Of a stretch of DNA of 64,000 bases, positions 44,698 through 53,463 are shown piece after piece. The position numbers were made by a program, and so were the translations under genes. Location: the NCBI GenBank assembly GCA_023412475.1, contig JAEYNR010000048.1, positions 62,001-126,000 of the forward strand, read 5' to 3'. Source of the stretch: Fibrobacterota bacterium (GTDB lineage: Bacteria; Fibrobacterota; Chitinivibrionia; Chitinivibrionales; Chitinispirillaceae). Each line of letters begins with the position of its first letter. Positions within the stretch are counted from its first letter, which is position 1. The notes beneath the pieces were generated by a model that was given only the letters and a program-made list of their open reading frames with translations, made no database searches and had not been told where the DNA came from.

Positions 44698-45771
44698 TCA
44701 CTCATTATTTAGTCTTTTTAAGTTTTCAAGAATATCCATTGACAAGTCTGTTGTTTTTTGGATCTCCCGGATTTTTATGTCCTGTTGAAGTTGTTTTCTC
44801 GCCAAATCAATTTTTTCTCTGATCTGCGTTAATCGTTCAATTGGCAAAGATGTTATTTCCTGAATTAGCTTAGTGTTGATTCCCCTTATAATCATCCTCT
44901 GTGCTATATCTAATCTGCCCTTTTCAAAACCTTTTTTCTCCCCCGTTTCTTCACCTATTATTTTCCCCTTCTCTATTCCCTTTTCCATACCTTTTTCAAA
45001 ACCCTGTCTTTGCAGTATTTCAAGTATTCTAGACACTTTTCGCTCCCCCAGATTAAACCAGTTGATAATTTTGCTGACTACCTGATGGCGTATTTGCGAA
45101 ATCGCAGCATTTTCTATATATCTTCCCACGATATCCAGATTAACCTCAATCTGATCACCCGGCAGCTCTTTAAAGATTTCGAGTATGTTATCGATTTTGG
45201 TCAGAAGTTCCTCTCTTTGAATGTATTTAAGCACGTAAAGACCGATTCTTAACAGAGCGATTCCTTTTATCTGGTCATCAGCAATAGTGGAAATGTTAAA
45301 AACCTCGAACTGAAAAGTCTGCACATATCGGTAGTCATTATCAATCGGGTCGTAAATGGATGCGGTGTTCTGAGGGATCTCCCGCTCATCCAGGCCGTGA
45401 TAAACCACTACCGTGATAACCCTTATCTCTTTTTTGTGCTCAGGGTGCATCTTTGCGTAACGTTGTCTTAGGATATACATGTAATCATCAAGCTTTTTAC
45501 CAACATCAGGGTCTCTGGTGCTTTTGTGCTCAAGAAGAATTAAAACGTGATACTCGGAGTCTTCCAACCTGGCTATTAAAACCAGATCGGAAAGCCGCTC
45601 CTCAAACTGCTCATTAACCGAATCGTTCTGAAAAAGTTCTATCGTGTTAATATCGATTCGATAACTTATCAGATGTATAAGATATTCAGTATAAAGACTA
45701 CGCAGAATAGCTTTTCTGCCAAAAAACTCCTTGAAGAATCTATCATGCGGGTTTTTGATTTTTGTATTCAT
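44698..45771 (-). CDS. Rpn family recombination-promoting nuclease / putative transposase
   Basis: PD-(D/E)XK nuclease of the YhgA/Rpn type. The opening NPHDRFFKEFFGRKA is the family hallmark. The catalytic residues are Asp62 in RLSDLVLIA and Glu81-x-Lys83 in LLEHKSTRD. A long Gly/Glu/Lys repeat (GFEKGMEKGIEKGK and on, about 250-285) is also typical. Members promote RecA-independent recombination in E. coli; others may defend against phage. There is no transposon end or other mobile gene here. It is 357 residues. Confidence 0.9.
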   Translation of the reverse strand: MNTKIKNPHDRFFKEFFGRKAILRSLYTEYLIHLISYRIDINTIELFQNDSVNEQFEERLSDLVLIARLEDSEYHVLILLEHKSTRDPDVGKKLDDYMYILRQRYAKMHPEHKKEIRVITVVVYHGLDEREIPQNTASIYDPIDNDYRYVQTFQFEVFNISTIADDQIKGIALLRIGLYVLKYIQREELLTKIDNILEIFKELPGDQIEVNLDIVGRYIENAAISQIRHQVVSKIINWFNLGERKVSRILEILQRQGFEKGMEKGIEKGKIIGEETGEKKGFEKGRLDIAQRMIIRGINTKLIQEITSLPIERLTQIREKIDLARKQLQQDIKIREIQKTTDLSMDILENLKRLNNE

Positions 45772-46080
45772 ACCACTCTTTCGATTTTAAATAAACAGTT
45801 TTGGGAGTGAACTGCTAAGAGCAAAAATAAAGCCGGTTTTCCTATAAGTAGGATGTCATGTACGGACCGGCAGATTCAAATAAGGATAAGCACGAAATTC
45901 GAAAAAGGAACAGGAAAAGAAAACCACCTCAATTGAAAATTTAACCTACCTTGAGACACTCATATTCCCTCTTTAAATCGATATCGTTGTCGTGGTCGAT
46001 ATCGGTATCGAATTAAGAAACAAAAAACGACAACGCTTGATTGAATAGCAAGCTAAACCACATTAGCTTATCTGCCGATA
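45772..46080. other. intergenic region with two dispersed repeat types
   Basis: AAGCACGAAATTCGAAAAAG with GGAACAGG (45888-45914) is followed by a GATATCG block (45957-46013). The second lies about 75 bases before the leu promoter. No gene is seen. Confidence 0.6.
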
Positions 46081-46086
46081 AATTCT

Positions 46087-46116
46087 TTGACAGTCAGATT
46101 ACGCAGAATTTATAAT
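46087..46116 (+). promoter_or_regulatory. consensus sigma-70 promoter of the leu operon
   Basis: TTGACA (46087-46092) and TATAAT (46111-46116) are both perfect hexamers with an 18-base spacer. Transcription should start near 46123, fourteen bases before the leader peptide ATG. Confidence 0.85.
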
Positions 46117-46136
46117 GCATATAACGGAATCAAATT

Positions 46137-46244
46137 ATGAAAACAACAGTATCAGAAGATAAGATCATTGCAAAAACCAGCACAAAAACTGCCGCACTCT
46201 ACCTGCTTTCCCTAAGCCTATATCTACTATCGCTATTTCTATGA
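46137..46244 (+). CDS. leuL: leucine-rich leader peptide (attenuator)
   Basis: A 35-residue frame starting at the ATG at 46137. Its last 15 residues read LYLLSLSLYLLSLFL, nine of them Leu; most of the later Leu codons are CTA, a rare codon in many bacteria. It sits between the consensus promoter and an intrinsic terminator in front of leuA, the arrangement of E. coli leuL. Scarce charged tRNA-Leu would stall the ribosome on this run and prevent the terminator forming. A weak CGGA precedes the ATG. Confidence 0.85.
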   Translation: MKTTVSEDKIIAKTSTKTAALYLLSLSLYLLSLFL

Positions 46245-46291
46245 CTCACGAGCGGAAAACCTAAGCATTTGAAAAATAACCATTTTTACAA

Positions 46292-46317
46292 GGCCCGCTC
46301 AAAAAGCGGGCCTTTTT
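46292..46317 (+). terminator. attenuator terminator before leuA
   Basis: GGCCCGCT (46292-46299), loop CAAAA, AGCGGGCC (46305-46312), then TTTTT. It is 26 bases before the leuA start codon. An alternative anti-terminator pairing has not been worked out. Confidence 0.88.
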
Positions 46318-46343
46318 AATTTTTATTCATCGGAGAAAAGACT

Positions 46344-48005
46344 ATGAGAAAATATGAATCATTTCCGCCAATCGATTTTCCTTATCGTTCATGGCCTTCA
46401 AAAAGGATAGAAAAGGCACCTGCGTGGTGCTCAGTCGATCTTCGCGATGGAAATCAGGCTTTGAGAAATCCTATGAACCCAGCTCAAAAGATCTCATTTT
46501 TCAAGATGCTTCTTGAGATTGGTTTCAAGGAGATTGAAATAAGTTTTCCCTCGGCATCAAAAACCGATTTCGATTTTACCAGAACACTGATAAATGAAGG
46601 CTATATTCCTGATGATGTGACTATACAGGTATTGACCCAGGCAAGAAAACATCTTATTGACAAAACATTTGAGGCGATAAATGAATCCAGAAGCTGCATC
46701 ATTCATCTCTACAATTCAACTTCACCGGCACAGCGGGAGATAGTATTTAATAAAACTCCTCAGCAGATCATAGCACTGGCAGTCGATGGTGTAAAGATGG
46801 TGCGGGACAAGGCTTCAGCAACCAATTGTGACATCACGCTTGAATATTCTCCGGAAAGTTTCTCCCAAACCGAACATTCCTTTGCCAGTGATATTTGCAA
46901 TGCGGTTATAGAGGCCTGGGCTCCAGATGAGAAACAGAAAATTATAATTAATCTCCCTTCAACAGTCGAAGTAAGTACTCCTAATGTTTTTGCCGACCAG
47001 ATCGAATACATGAGCAGAAATGTTAACTTCTCGAAGCATGCAATCTTAAGTGTTCACACGCACAATGACCGGGGATGTGCTGTGGCAGCCGCAGAACTGG
47101 CTCAGCTTGCCGGAGCCCAAAGAGTGGAAGGGACTCTTTATGGAAACGGTGAACGTACTGGTAATGCTGATATTATAACACTGGCATTGAACTGTTATGC
47201 ACAGGGAATCGATCCGGGCCTCTTCTTTTCGGACCTTTCTAAAATAGAATCGGTTTACAGTGAGTGTACCGGTTTACCGGTTTCACCCAGACATCCATAT
47301 TCAGGTGAGCTTGTGTTTACTGCCTTTTCCGGCTCGCACCAGGATGCAATCAGCAAGGGATTGGCAAGCTACAAACAGAAAGGTGGACGATGGAACATAC
47401 CATATCTTCCAATTGATCCCGAAGATATAGGCAGAGATTATGAATCGGTAATACGTATCAACAGCCAATCTGGAAAAGGTGGTACAGCCTACATTCTCAG
47501 ACACTTCTACGGTTTGCAGATTCCAAGAGAAATTCAGCCTGAGATAGGTGCTTTCATTCAGATGGCAACAGATCAAAAGGGTGAAGAAATGACACATGAA
47601 GAAGTTTTTCAATGTATCAATAAAGAATTTATAAATGTGGAGGGCCCCTTTGGAATTGACCGTTTCAGTATAGAACCAGGTGTGCTTAAAGATGAATCTC
47701 CCCGGAACGTGAGGATTAAAGCTATTTTTCGTAGTTATGACAGTACTTTTGAAATTAAAGGTTCTGGAAACGGTCTTATCGATGCACTCACCCAGGCTCT
47801 TAATGTTTGCGGAACAGGATTTAAAATAGTAACATTTAATGAGCACAGTCTTGAAGAGGGCTCAGAGGCTAAAGCGGTGGCATATATACAGATAGAGAAT
47901 AGTGACAGTAAGCGTGTCTGCGGAATCGGCACAGATACAGATATCGCATTTGCCTCGCTCAAAGCTTTGATAAGTACACTTAACAGGAACGAAAAGAACC
48001 GGTGA
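46344..48005 (+). CDS. leuA: 2-isopropylmalate synthase
   Basis: First committed step of leucine synthesis: condenses acetyl-CoA with 2-ketoisovalerate. The N-terminal catalytic TIM barrel has WCSVDLRDGNQAL (28-40, catalytic Arg-Asp), IEISFPSASKTDFDF and HTHNDRGCAVAAAEL with the metal His pair, GNGERTGNAD and VFTAFSGSHQDAI. The C-terminal LeuA regulatory domain (from about residue 430) has the Gly-rich GSGNGLIDALTQALN. The fold is the longer LeuA2 type, 553 residues. It is controlled by the leader described above. Confidence 0.95.
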   Translation: MRKYESFPPIDFPYRSWPSKRIEKAPAWCSVDLRDGNQALRNPMNPAQKISFFKMLLEIGFKEIEISFPSASKTDFDFTRTLINEGYIPDDVTIQVLTQARKHLIDKTFEAINESRSCIIHLYNSTSPAQREIVFNKTPQQIIALAVDGVKMVRDKASATNCDITLEYSPESFSQTEHSFASDICNAVIEAWAPDEKQKIIINLPSTVEVSTPNVFADQIEYMSRNVNFSKHAILSVHTHNDRGCAVAAAELAQLAGAQRVEGTLYGNGERTGNADIITLALNCYAQGIDPGLFFSDLSKIESVYSECTGLPVSPRHPYSGELVFTAFSGSHQDAISKGLASYKQKGGRWNIPYLPIDPEDIGRDYESVIRINSQSGKGGTAYILRHFYGLQIPREIQPEIGAFIQMATDQKGEEMTHEEVFQCINKEFINVEGPFGIDRFSIEPGVLKDESPRNVRIKAIFRSYDSTFEIKGSGNGLIDALTQALNVCGTGFKIVTFNEHSLEEGSEAKAVAYIQIENSDSKRVCGIGTDTDIAFASLKALISTLNRNEKNR

Positions 48006-48011
48006 TCAGAA

Positions 48012-48080
48012 ATGACTTTGAACAAAAAGGTGCAAAAGGGTATTTTTATTTCCCCTGAAGAGGAAGCTTTTGAAAGATGA
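48012..48080 (+). CDS. possible 22-codon peptide overlapping the nadM start
   Basis: A frame reading MTLNKKVQKGIFISPEEEAF and two more residues, whose stop TGA overlaps the nadM ATG as ATGA. Such a frame can couple translation of the next gene. No strong ribosome binding site is present, and it may be a remnant of the nadM leader. Confidence 0.25.
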   Translation: MTLNKKVQKGIFISPEEEAFER

Positions 48081-49114
48081 ATGAAAAAAGCAAGACTGAT
48101 TTTGACTATGCAGTGCTTATCGGGCGTTTTCAACCATTTCATCTTGGCCATGAGAAGCTGTTCCGGCACGCGGCATCTATTGCAAAACATATAATAATTG
48201 TCATGGGTTCGCACAACAGTCCAGTGAGTCTCCGGAACCCATGGAACTGCTTAACCAGAGAAAATTTCGTGCGATTATCGCTGTCAAATGTTGATTCTTC
48301 AAATTACACATTCTGCTTTGTAGCTGATTCGGCTTACAACTTTAATGACTGGTTGATCCGTGTACAAAAACAGGTAACATCAATAACCGGTAAAGATGCC
48401 ACAATAGCGATTGTGGGTCACTTCAAGGATGAAACATCGTTTTATCTGAGTTATTTTCCACAATGGAATCTTGAGCATCTCCCCACTCAAGCCAATGGAG
48501 TGAGCTCAACAACCATTCGAAAAGCCTGTTTTGAAGGGTGCATTGCTACTATAAAAAACCTGGTTAGCCCGGCAGTTTACGATGAACTCAACAAATGGAT
48601 AAACACTGCCCATTTCCGCGATCTTCTTGAAGAGTATCGGTTCGTGCAGGATTTTCGTCAGAAATGGAACAATGTCCCATTCACACCGACTTTTGTTACA
48701 GCCGAAACCGTACTTGTGGCACTTGGGCATGTACTGATAATTAAGCGCAAATCTAATCCAGGCAAAGGCAGGTATTCGCTACCCGGAGGATTTATAAGCC
48801 AGGATGAGACTATTGAGCAGACAGCTTTACGGGAATTAAAAAGCGTTACAGGATTTGTGACCGATAATGAGCAGCTTTCCGGGTGCATTAAAATGAGTCA
48901 GGTCTTTGATCACCCGGCAAGAGATTTGCGGGCAAGAGTGATAACGCATGTATTTATGATCGAGCTTGCAGTCAGAACTCTTCCCGGGCTTGCAGAGCAG
49001 AATGTGGCAGAAGAGGTGTTCTGGTGTCCGCTGCATCGTCTTGAGGAACTGGAGAGTAACTTTTTTGGTGATCATGCGCAGATTATCCGTTTTTTCATAA
49101 ATCGTATGCATTGA
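48077..49114 (+). CDS. nadM: bifunctional NMN adenylyltransferase / Nudix protein
   Basis: The N-terminal half (about 1-170) is an NadM-type adenylyltransferase that makes NAD from NMN: GRFQPFHLGH (16-25) and VSSTTIRK (142-149). The C-terminal half is a Nudix domain with the box starting at Gly238. In the box the Glu pair expected at 256-257 is Ser-Val (RELKSVTGF), so ADP-ribose pyrophosphatase activity is doubtful although Gly238, Glu244 and Arg252-Glu253 are kept. The same fusion is known in cyanobacteria and Francisella. The neighbour nadE makes the last step of NAD synthesis. Confidence 0.88.
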   Translation: MNEKSKTDFDYAVLIGRFQPFHLGHEKLFRHAASIAKHIIIVMGSHNSPVSLRNPWNCLTRENFVRLSLSNVDSSNYTFCFVADSAYNFNDWLIRVQKQVTSITGKDATIAIVGHFKDETSFYLSYFPQWNLEHLPTQANGVSSTTIRKACFEGCIATIKNLVSPAVYDELNKWINTAHFRDLLEEYRFVQDFRQKWNNVPFTPTFVTAETVLVALGHVLIIKRKSNPGKGRYSLPGGFISQDETIEQTALRELKSVTGFVTDNEQLSGCIKMSQVFDHPARDLRARVITHVFMIELAVRTLPGLAEQNVAEEVFWCPLHRLEELESNFFGDHAQIIRFFINRMH

Positions 49115-49218
49115 TTTTTTAAACTCAAACTTCAGAGCAGCACTATAAACAGAGGATAGAATAGAGTAGCACTAAATTATCCAAATAGATCAGAAATTAT
49201 AAGCACTGTTTTTATATT

Positions 49219-49243
49219 GATTAGAAACTTGAGTAGTTACAAA
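49219..49243. repeat. dispersed GTAGTTAC element
   Basis: TGATTAGAAACTT followed by GAGTAGTTACAA. It lies 26 bases before the nadE start codon; this copy and the one before the M48 gene both lie just upstream of a gene. Confidence 0.5.
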
Positions 49244-49268
49244 TTATTCAGATCAGGGAATTATTACT

Positions 49269-51146
49269 ATGAAGATAGCACTCGCTCAGATGAGGGTTAT
49301 TGCAGGGCAAGCCTGGAAAAACTTCGAGAAAATGAAACAGTTAATAGATGAAGCACGAGAAAAGGGATGCCAGATTATTGCATTTCCCGAGATGTGTGTC
49401 GGAGGTTATCTATTGGCAGACCGCTGGACAGAAGATGACTGGTGTAATTACCTTGCTGCTTTCAATAATCGTATATGTGAACTTTCAGAAAATATCATCA
49501 TTGTTTATGGGAACATTCTTGTTGATAAATCCAAGAAAAACAAGGATGGAAGAACGCGCAAATACAATGCAGGGTTTGCCTTTCATAACGGTAAACCACT
49601 CCGCCGCCCAGGAGACCTTCCAGATGGGGTAATTATCAAGAGTCTTCTTCCCAGTTACCGTATTTTCGATGATAATCGCTACTTTTACTCTCTTACAGAG
49701 TATGCCCACGACACCAACACACAGCTAGAAGATCTTTTGCAGCCGTTTCAAACCACAATCAATGGTCAAATTATCTGTTTCGGGGTTGAGATCTGTGAAG
49801 ACTTATGGTTCAATGATTATCGGTATAAAGGAAAACCACTTAACATTTCTAAACACCTTATTGAGAATGGCTCCCAGTTCATCTTCAACATATCATCCAG
49901 CCCGTGGACTCATGGTAAAAACAAGGCCCGCAACAAGAGGATTGAGGAAAGCTGCAATGATGCCGGCAGATTCGTTCCCTTTTATTATGTAAATTGTACC
50001 GGAGTGCAGAATAATGGAAAAAACATTGTCGTTTTTGATGGTGATTCCACTATTTACAATGAAAAAGCTGAAGTAGTAAAGACCTGCAGTGAACTATTTA
50101 CTGAAGAACTGATGATAAACGACACAGCCACAGCTCTAAAACCGGTAAAAAGAGAACCTATGGTTACGATCAAAACCAAATACCTTGCGCTTATTGAAGG
50201 AATCCGGGGGATGGATGAGATCATGGGAAATGATAGATTTCCATATATTGTGGGAGTTAGCGGAGGTATAGATTCGGCGCTGACCGCCTGTCTTATAAGT
50301 CAGGCTGTAGGAAGCCATCGTATTGTGGCCTTCAACCTGCCTGCAAAATATAACAGTGAAATTACAAAAGAAATTGCAGCTAACCTGACTTCTAAACTGG
50401 GTATTACCATGCATTCCATTCCAATAGAAGAGATGGTAACTGTTAATAACAAGCTTCTTGATAGTTTCAACCCCGCAGAGTTACACCTGGAAAACATACA
50501 GGCAAAGATCAGAGGCACCAGCATTCTTTCCAATGCAGCAGGGATTCTTAACGGTGTAATGCCCTGCAATGGAAACAAGGTGGAGATTGCACTTGGTTAT
50601 ACTACGCTCTATGGTGATGTAAATGGAGCAATTGCGCCATTGGGAGATCTTCTTAAGACTGAAGTCTTTGAGATGGCCTCGTTTCTTAACAGAGAGGTGT
50701 TTTCAGAAGAGGTAATCCCGTGGGCTTTGATTCCAGATGAATCTTACCAATTTAAAGTAGCGCCTTCTGCAGAGCTTAAAGAAAATCAAATTGACCCAAT
50801 GAAATGGGGTTATCACGACGCACTTATACGCATGTTTACCGATTATAAGAAAATCGGGGCAGAAGCAATTATCAGATGGTACCTTGATGGAGAACTTTGC
50901 CAAAAGTTATCAATTCCCGAAACGCTTCTGAAGAGATATGGTCTCGATGATCCGAAGGCATTTGTAGATGATCTGGAGTGGGTTGTGGGCAGTATACAGA
51001 GAGCTGTTTATAAAAGAGTCCAATCACCTCCCATAATTATTCTCAGCAAGAGCAGTTATGGATATGACATCCGGGAAAGCCAGCTTCCGGCATATTATAC
51101 TGATAATTACAAGGAGCTTAAGAAGAAGCTTCTGGAGAGAAGCTGA
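49269..51146 (+). CDS. nadE: glutamine-dependent NAD+ synthetase
   Basis: Converts deamido-NAD to NAD using glutamine. The N-terminal nitrilase-like glutaminase domain holds the triad Glu41 (FPEMCVGGY), Lys near 124 and Cys176 (GVEICEDLW). The C-terminal synthetase domain has the PP-loop GVSGGIDSALT (329-339), then YTTLYGDVNGAIAPLGDLLK (about 441-460) and IPWALIPD. Length of 625 residues is normal for this two-domain form. It follows nadM, so the two complete NAD synthesis from NMN or NaMN. Confidence 0.95.
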   Translation: MKIALAQMRVIAGQAWKNFEKMKQLIDEAREKGCQIIAFPEMCVGGYLLADRWTEDDWCNYLAAFNNRICELSENIIIVYGNILVDKSKKNKDGRTRKYNAGFAFHNGKPLRRPGDLPDGVIIKSLLPSYRIFDDNRYFYSLTEYAHDTNTQLEDLLQPFQTTINGQIICFGVEICEDLWFNDYRYKGKPLNISKHLIENGSQFIFNISSSPWTHGKNKARNKRIEESCNDAGRFVPFYYVNCTGVQNNGKNIVVFDGDSTIYNEKAEVVKTCSELFTEELMINDTATALKPVKREPMVTIKTKYLALIEGIRGMDEIMGNDRFPYIVGVSGGIDSALTACLISQAVGSHRIVAFNLPAKYNSEITKEIAANLTSKLGITMHSIPIEEMVTVNNKLLDSFNPAELHLENIQAKIRGTSILSNAAGILNGVMPCNGNKVEIALGYTTLYGDVNGAIAPLGDLLKTEVFEMASFLNREVFSEEVIPWALIPDESYQFKVAPSAELKENQIDPMKWGYHDALIRMFTDYKKIGAEAIIRWYLDGELCQKLSIPETLLKRYGLDDPKAFVDDLEWVVGSIQRAVYKRVQSPPIIILSKSSYGYDIRESQLPAYYTDNYKELKKKLLERS

Positions 51147-51262
51147 GGAAGGGTTAAGTTATTAACCAGGAAGAAAGAGTAAGGACAAATGCTTCGCGTA
51201 TAAAACTGAGTCTCTGTTAATCGCTATTGAATAGATTAAGCACAGAAAGAAAATAGCTGCAA

Positions 51263-51784
51263 ATGTATCCGATCATTGAGTTTGATTCAGATTCAAAACC
51301 AGTAATATCTCCTTCCCACTACTGCAAAAGCCTGGATGGAGCTGAACACTGTGTTATCTGCTTTTTTAAAGAAGTTATTGAAAAGGTAATCAGAGAAAAC
51401 GATGCTGTCATTAAAGCAACATTACACAGTGAAACAGGTGAAAACCATATTTACGAAATAATTTACAATAACAAAAAGATAGCGTTTTTTCATCCTTATG
51501 CAGGAGCTCCCCTGGCAGGTTTCATGGATGAAGCAATTGCGCATTGATACACAAAATTTATCGCTTGTGGTGGAGCCGGAGTACTTGACAATGAAATTCC
51601 AGCAGGGAAACTTATAATTCCATATTCTGCGGTGCGTGATGAAGGGACATCATACCACTATATAGAACCTGGTCGGGAAATTGAAATCCCGGAGTTTGTC
51701 ATAAGCAAATTAAAAGCGAATCTGGAAAAAATCGGTATGGCTTTAAAAACTTCAGGAGAGCTCATAATCTCAGCTCAGCTTTAA
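51263..51784 (+). pseudogene. nucleoside phosphorylase-like pseudogene
   Basis: The first 94 codons (MYPIIEFDSDSKPVISPSHY, then KSLDGAEHCVICFFKEVIEK) belong to the nucleoside phosphorylase family. A TGA at 51545-51547 interrupts the frame, then the same frame continues with TKFIACGGAGVLDNEIPAGK and VRDEGTSYHYIEPGREIEIP to a stop at 51782-51784. The last part of the family, with the second half of the catalytic domain, is missing. The TGA sits where a Gly (GGA) is expected, so a point mutation is the simplest cause. A partial second copy lies at 52906-53054. Confidence 0.8.
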
Positions 51785-52905
51785 AAATCCCACATCAAGC
51801 AGACTTTATTTCTAAATCAGCGGCCAAAAATAGTAAATAATAGTTTTTTTTCGACAGGCCAGATCTGTTTTTGGGGAGTATGTGTGAAAAAACACCCTTT
51901 GAAACAAAATTCTGGAATGCTAACGCGGGATTTTAATATACTGATCGGCAAAATGGAGCCGCTCAAGATGCTTTTGGAGTATTATGTGAGACTTTTACTT
52001 TACTGAATGAGATCAAAAAAGAAGCCGATTGCACATTTTTGACCGGCCAAATGCGTTTTTTGCTTTACTGAATAGGAATAAACGGCCCTTTAATTTCGTT
52101 TTTCGGCCCTTTGATTTCGTTTTTTGCTATACTGAATGCGAAAAAGTTCAAAGTGAAGGCATATTTTTTTTATGCATGCGACAATTTTTTGGCGGCCCGT
52201 TTAGAAAAAAAGGCCTTTGAAACGATTATTTTTTAAGCATGTGACAAGTTTTTGGGGCGCTGTTCTTGATAAATGGGCCTTTGAATGCGATTTTTAATAT
52301 GCATACGACAATTTTTTAAAAGCCTGGCACAAAAAAGTCAGCCTTTAAAGGAGCTTTTTATACCGCATGCGTAATTTTTTTTAAAGCTGATCTTAAAAAA
52401 TGGACCTTTGAGGAAGCTGTTTTGGAAACTCAGGATTTAATTTTGAGTGGCTGATTTATAAAAAAGCCTCTTTTATTGACCCATTCCCGGACTTCTGCCA
52501 ATAGTGCTGCCTGCTGTGTGGTCCCGGGAGCCTGGACGCAAGAGATGGTCGGTGGTTGTTTGGTGGTGTTTTGCCTCTGTGGACTACCCATGGTCTGTTT
52601 ATTTCAGTACCTGTTATCCTTTATCCTTTATCCTTTATCGTTGTCGTTGTCGTTATCGTTATCGATATCAATATCCGATATTTCCTATGGAATGATAATG
52701 GAACAAATATAAACAAAATGGATTCATCGTCCCTTTAAAGACGAAATATTTATAGAAAAGGCTACCCCCAAAAAAACATCCCCAGCCCCCGGGGACGATA
52801 CATACGTAATGCATAACGTAAATAACGCATACCAATATTTTGTTCCCATGAGACAAGGAATTAATTTCCGGGCTTCGTTTTCTATAAATATATTGTCCCT
52901 GCGGG
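51785..52905. other. decayed non-coding region
   Basis: Contains copy B of the ~63-nt array (about 51836-52470), a short-repeat run of TTATCC and TCGTTG units merging into a GATATCG block (52612-52680), and a MITE-like element (about 52725-52910). No gene is supported. Confidence 0.7.
51836..52470. repeat. degenerate ~63-nt tandem array, copy B
   Basis: It matches copy A at 42269-42815 over almost its full length, with many point differences and small indels; for example TGACCGGCCAAATGCG and CATGTGACAAGTTTTTGGGG are shared. Units carrying GCATGCGACA-type marks start near 52173, 52236, 52300 and 52363, spacing 63-64. Copy B extends about one unit further than A. Confidence 0.85.
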
Positions 52906-52910
52906 ACAAA
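52725..52910. mobile_element. MITE-like element with terminal palindromes
   Basis: GACGAAATATTTATAG (from 52740) on the left and, inverted, TCTATAAATATATTGTC (to 52897) on the right match at 18 of 20 positions over the longer arms. Each end is also a small palindrome: CGTCCCTTTAAAGACG on the left and TTGTCCCTGCGGGACAA on the right. The element has no gene and is about 185 bases. Its right end joins the duplicated nucleoside phosphorylase fragment directly. Confidence 0.55.
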
Positions 52911-53054
52911 CCAGTCATATCTCCTTCCCTCTACTGCAAAAGCCTGGATGGAGCTGAACACTGTGTAATCTGCTTTTTTAAGGAAGTTATTGAAAAGGTA
53001 ATCAGAGAAAACAATGCTCTCATTAAAGCAACATTACACAATGAAATAGGATTT
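52906..53054 (+). pseudogene. second copy fragment of the nucleoside phosphorylase
   Basis: About 48 codons (KPVISPSLYCKSLDGAEHCV and on to HNEIG) match codons 12-59 of the gene at 51263 with few base differences. Both the 5' end and the 3' end are lost; the right end of the MITE-like element replaces the former. Confidence 0.8.
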
Positions 53055-53185
53055 ACTACAGCAGGTTGGACCACAACCAGATGCTGTAGCTACTTTTGCA
53101 TAATTTTCCAGACGGTTTGTTTGATTTGGTTCTCATTCATGTCTTTCATCAGATTACCTTTCCTTCAGAAATACTGATATTCAGT

Positions 53186-53463
53186 TTAAAGCATATTGAA
53201 CAGATATCCCCCGACAACTGCAGTAATCCAAATCACTGCTATAATGCCCGCAACGAGTCTTTTTTTAAAGATACTCGCGAGCATTGCCATTTCCGGTATC
53301 GCCATCCCAGCCCCGCCAATAATTAATGCGATGACCGCTCCAAGACTCATTCCTTTTTGCATCAGCGCCAGGCCAATAGGAATCGCAGTTTCTACCCGGA
53401 TATAAAGTGGGACTCCAATTGATGCTGCTATTGGGACTGCAAATATACCAGTCCATCCGAAAT
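53186..53463 (-). pseudogene. permease remnant (ArsP/DUF318-like C-terminus)
   Basis: Read on the minus strand the segment gives FGWTGIFAVPIAASIGVPLY, then TAIPIGLALMQKGMSLGAVI, IIGGAGMAIPEMAMLASIFK and a last transmembrane helix before a stop at 53186. This is the end of a permease of the YraQ/ArsP group. No start codon or upstream half is left; the sequence before it is the end of the ArsR gene, so a deletion joined the two. Confidence 0.7.

Noticed and set aside
44698..45771. transposon centred on the Rpn-like gene
   Set aside because: No terminal inverted repeats or target duplications are seen; members of the family are often stand-alone.
51545..51547. TGA in the nucleoside phosphorylase read as selenocysteine or other recoding
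   Set aside because: The family has Gly here, the 3' part is also truncated and the locus is duplicated; a pseudogene is simpler.
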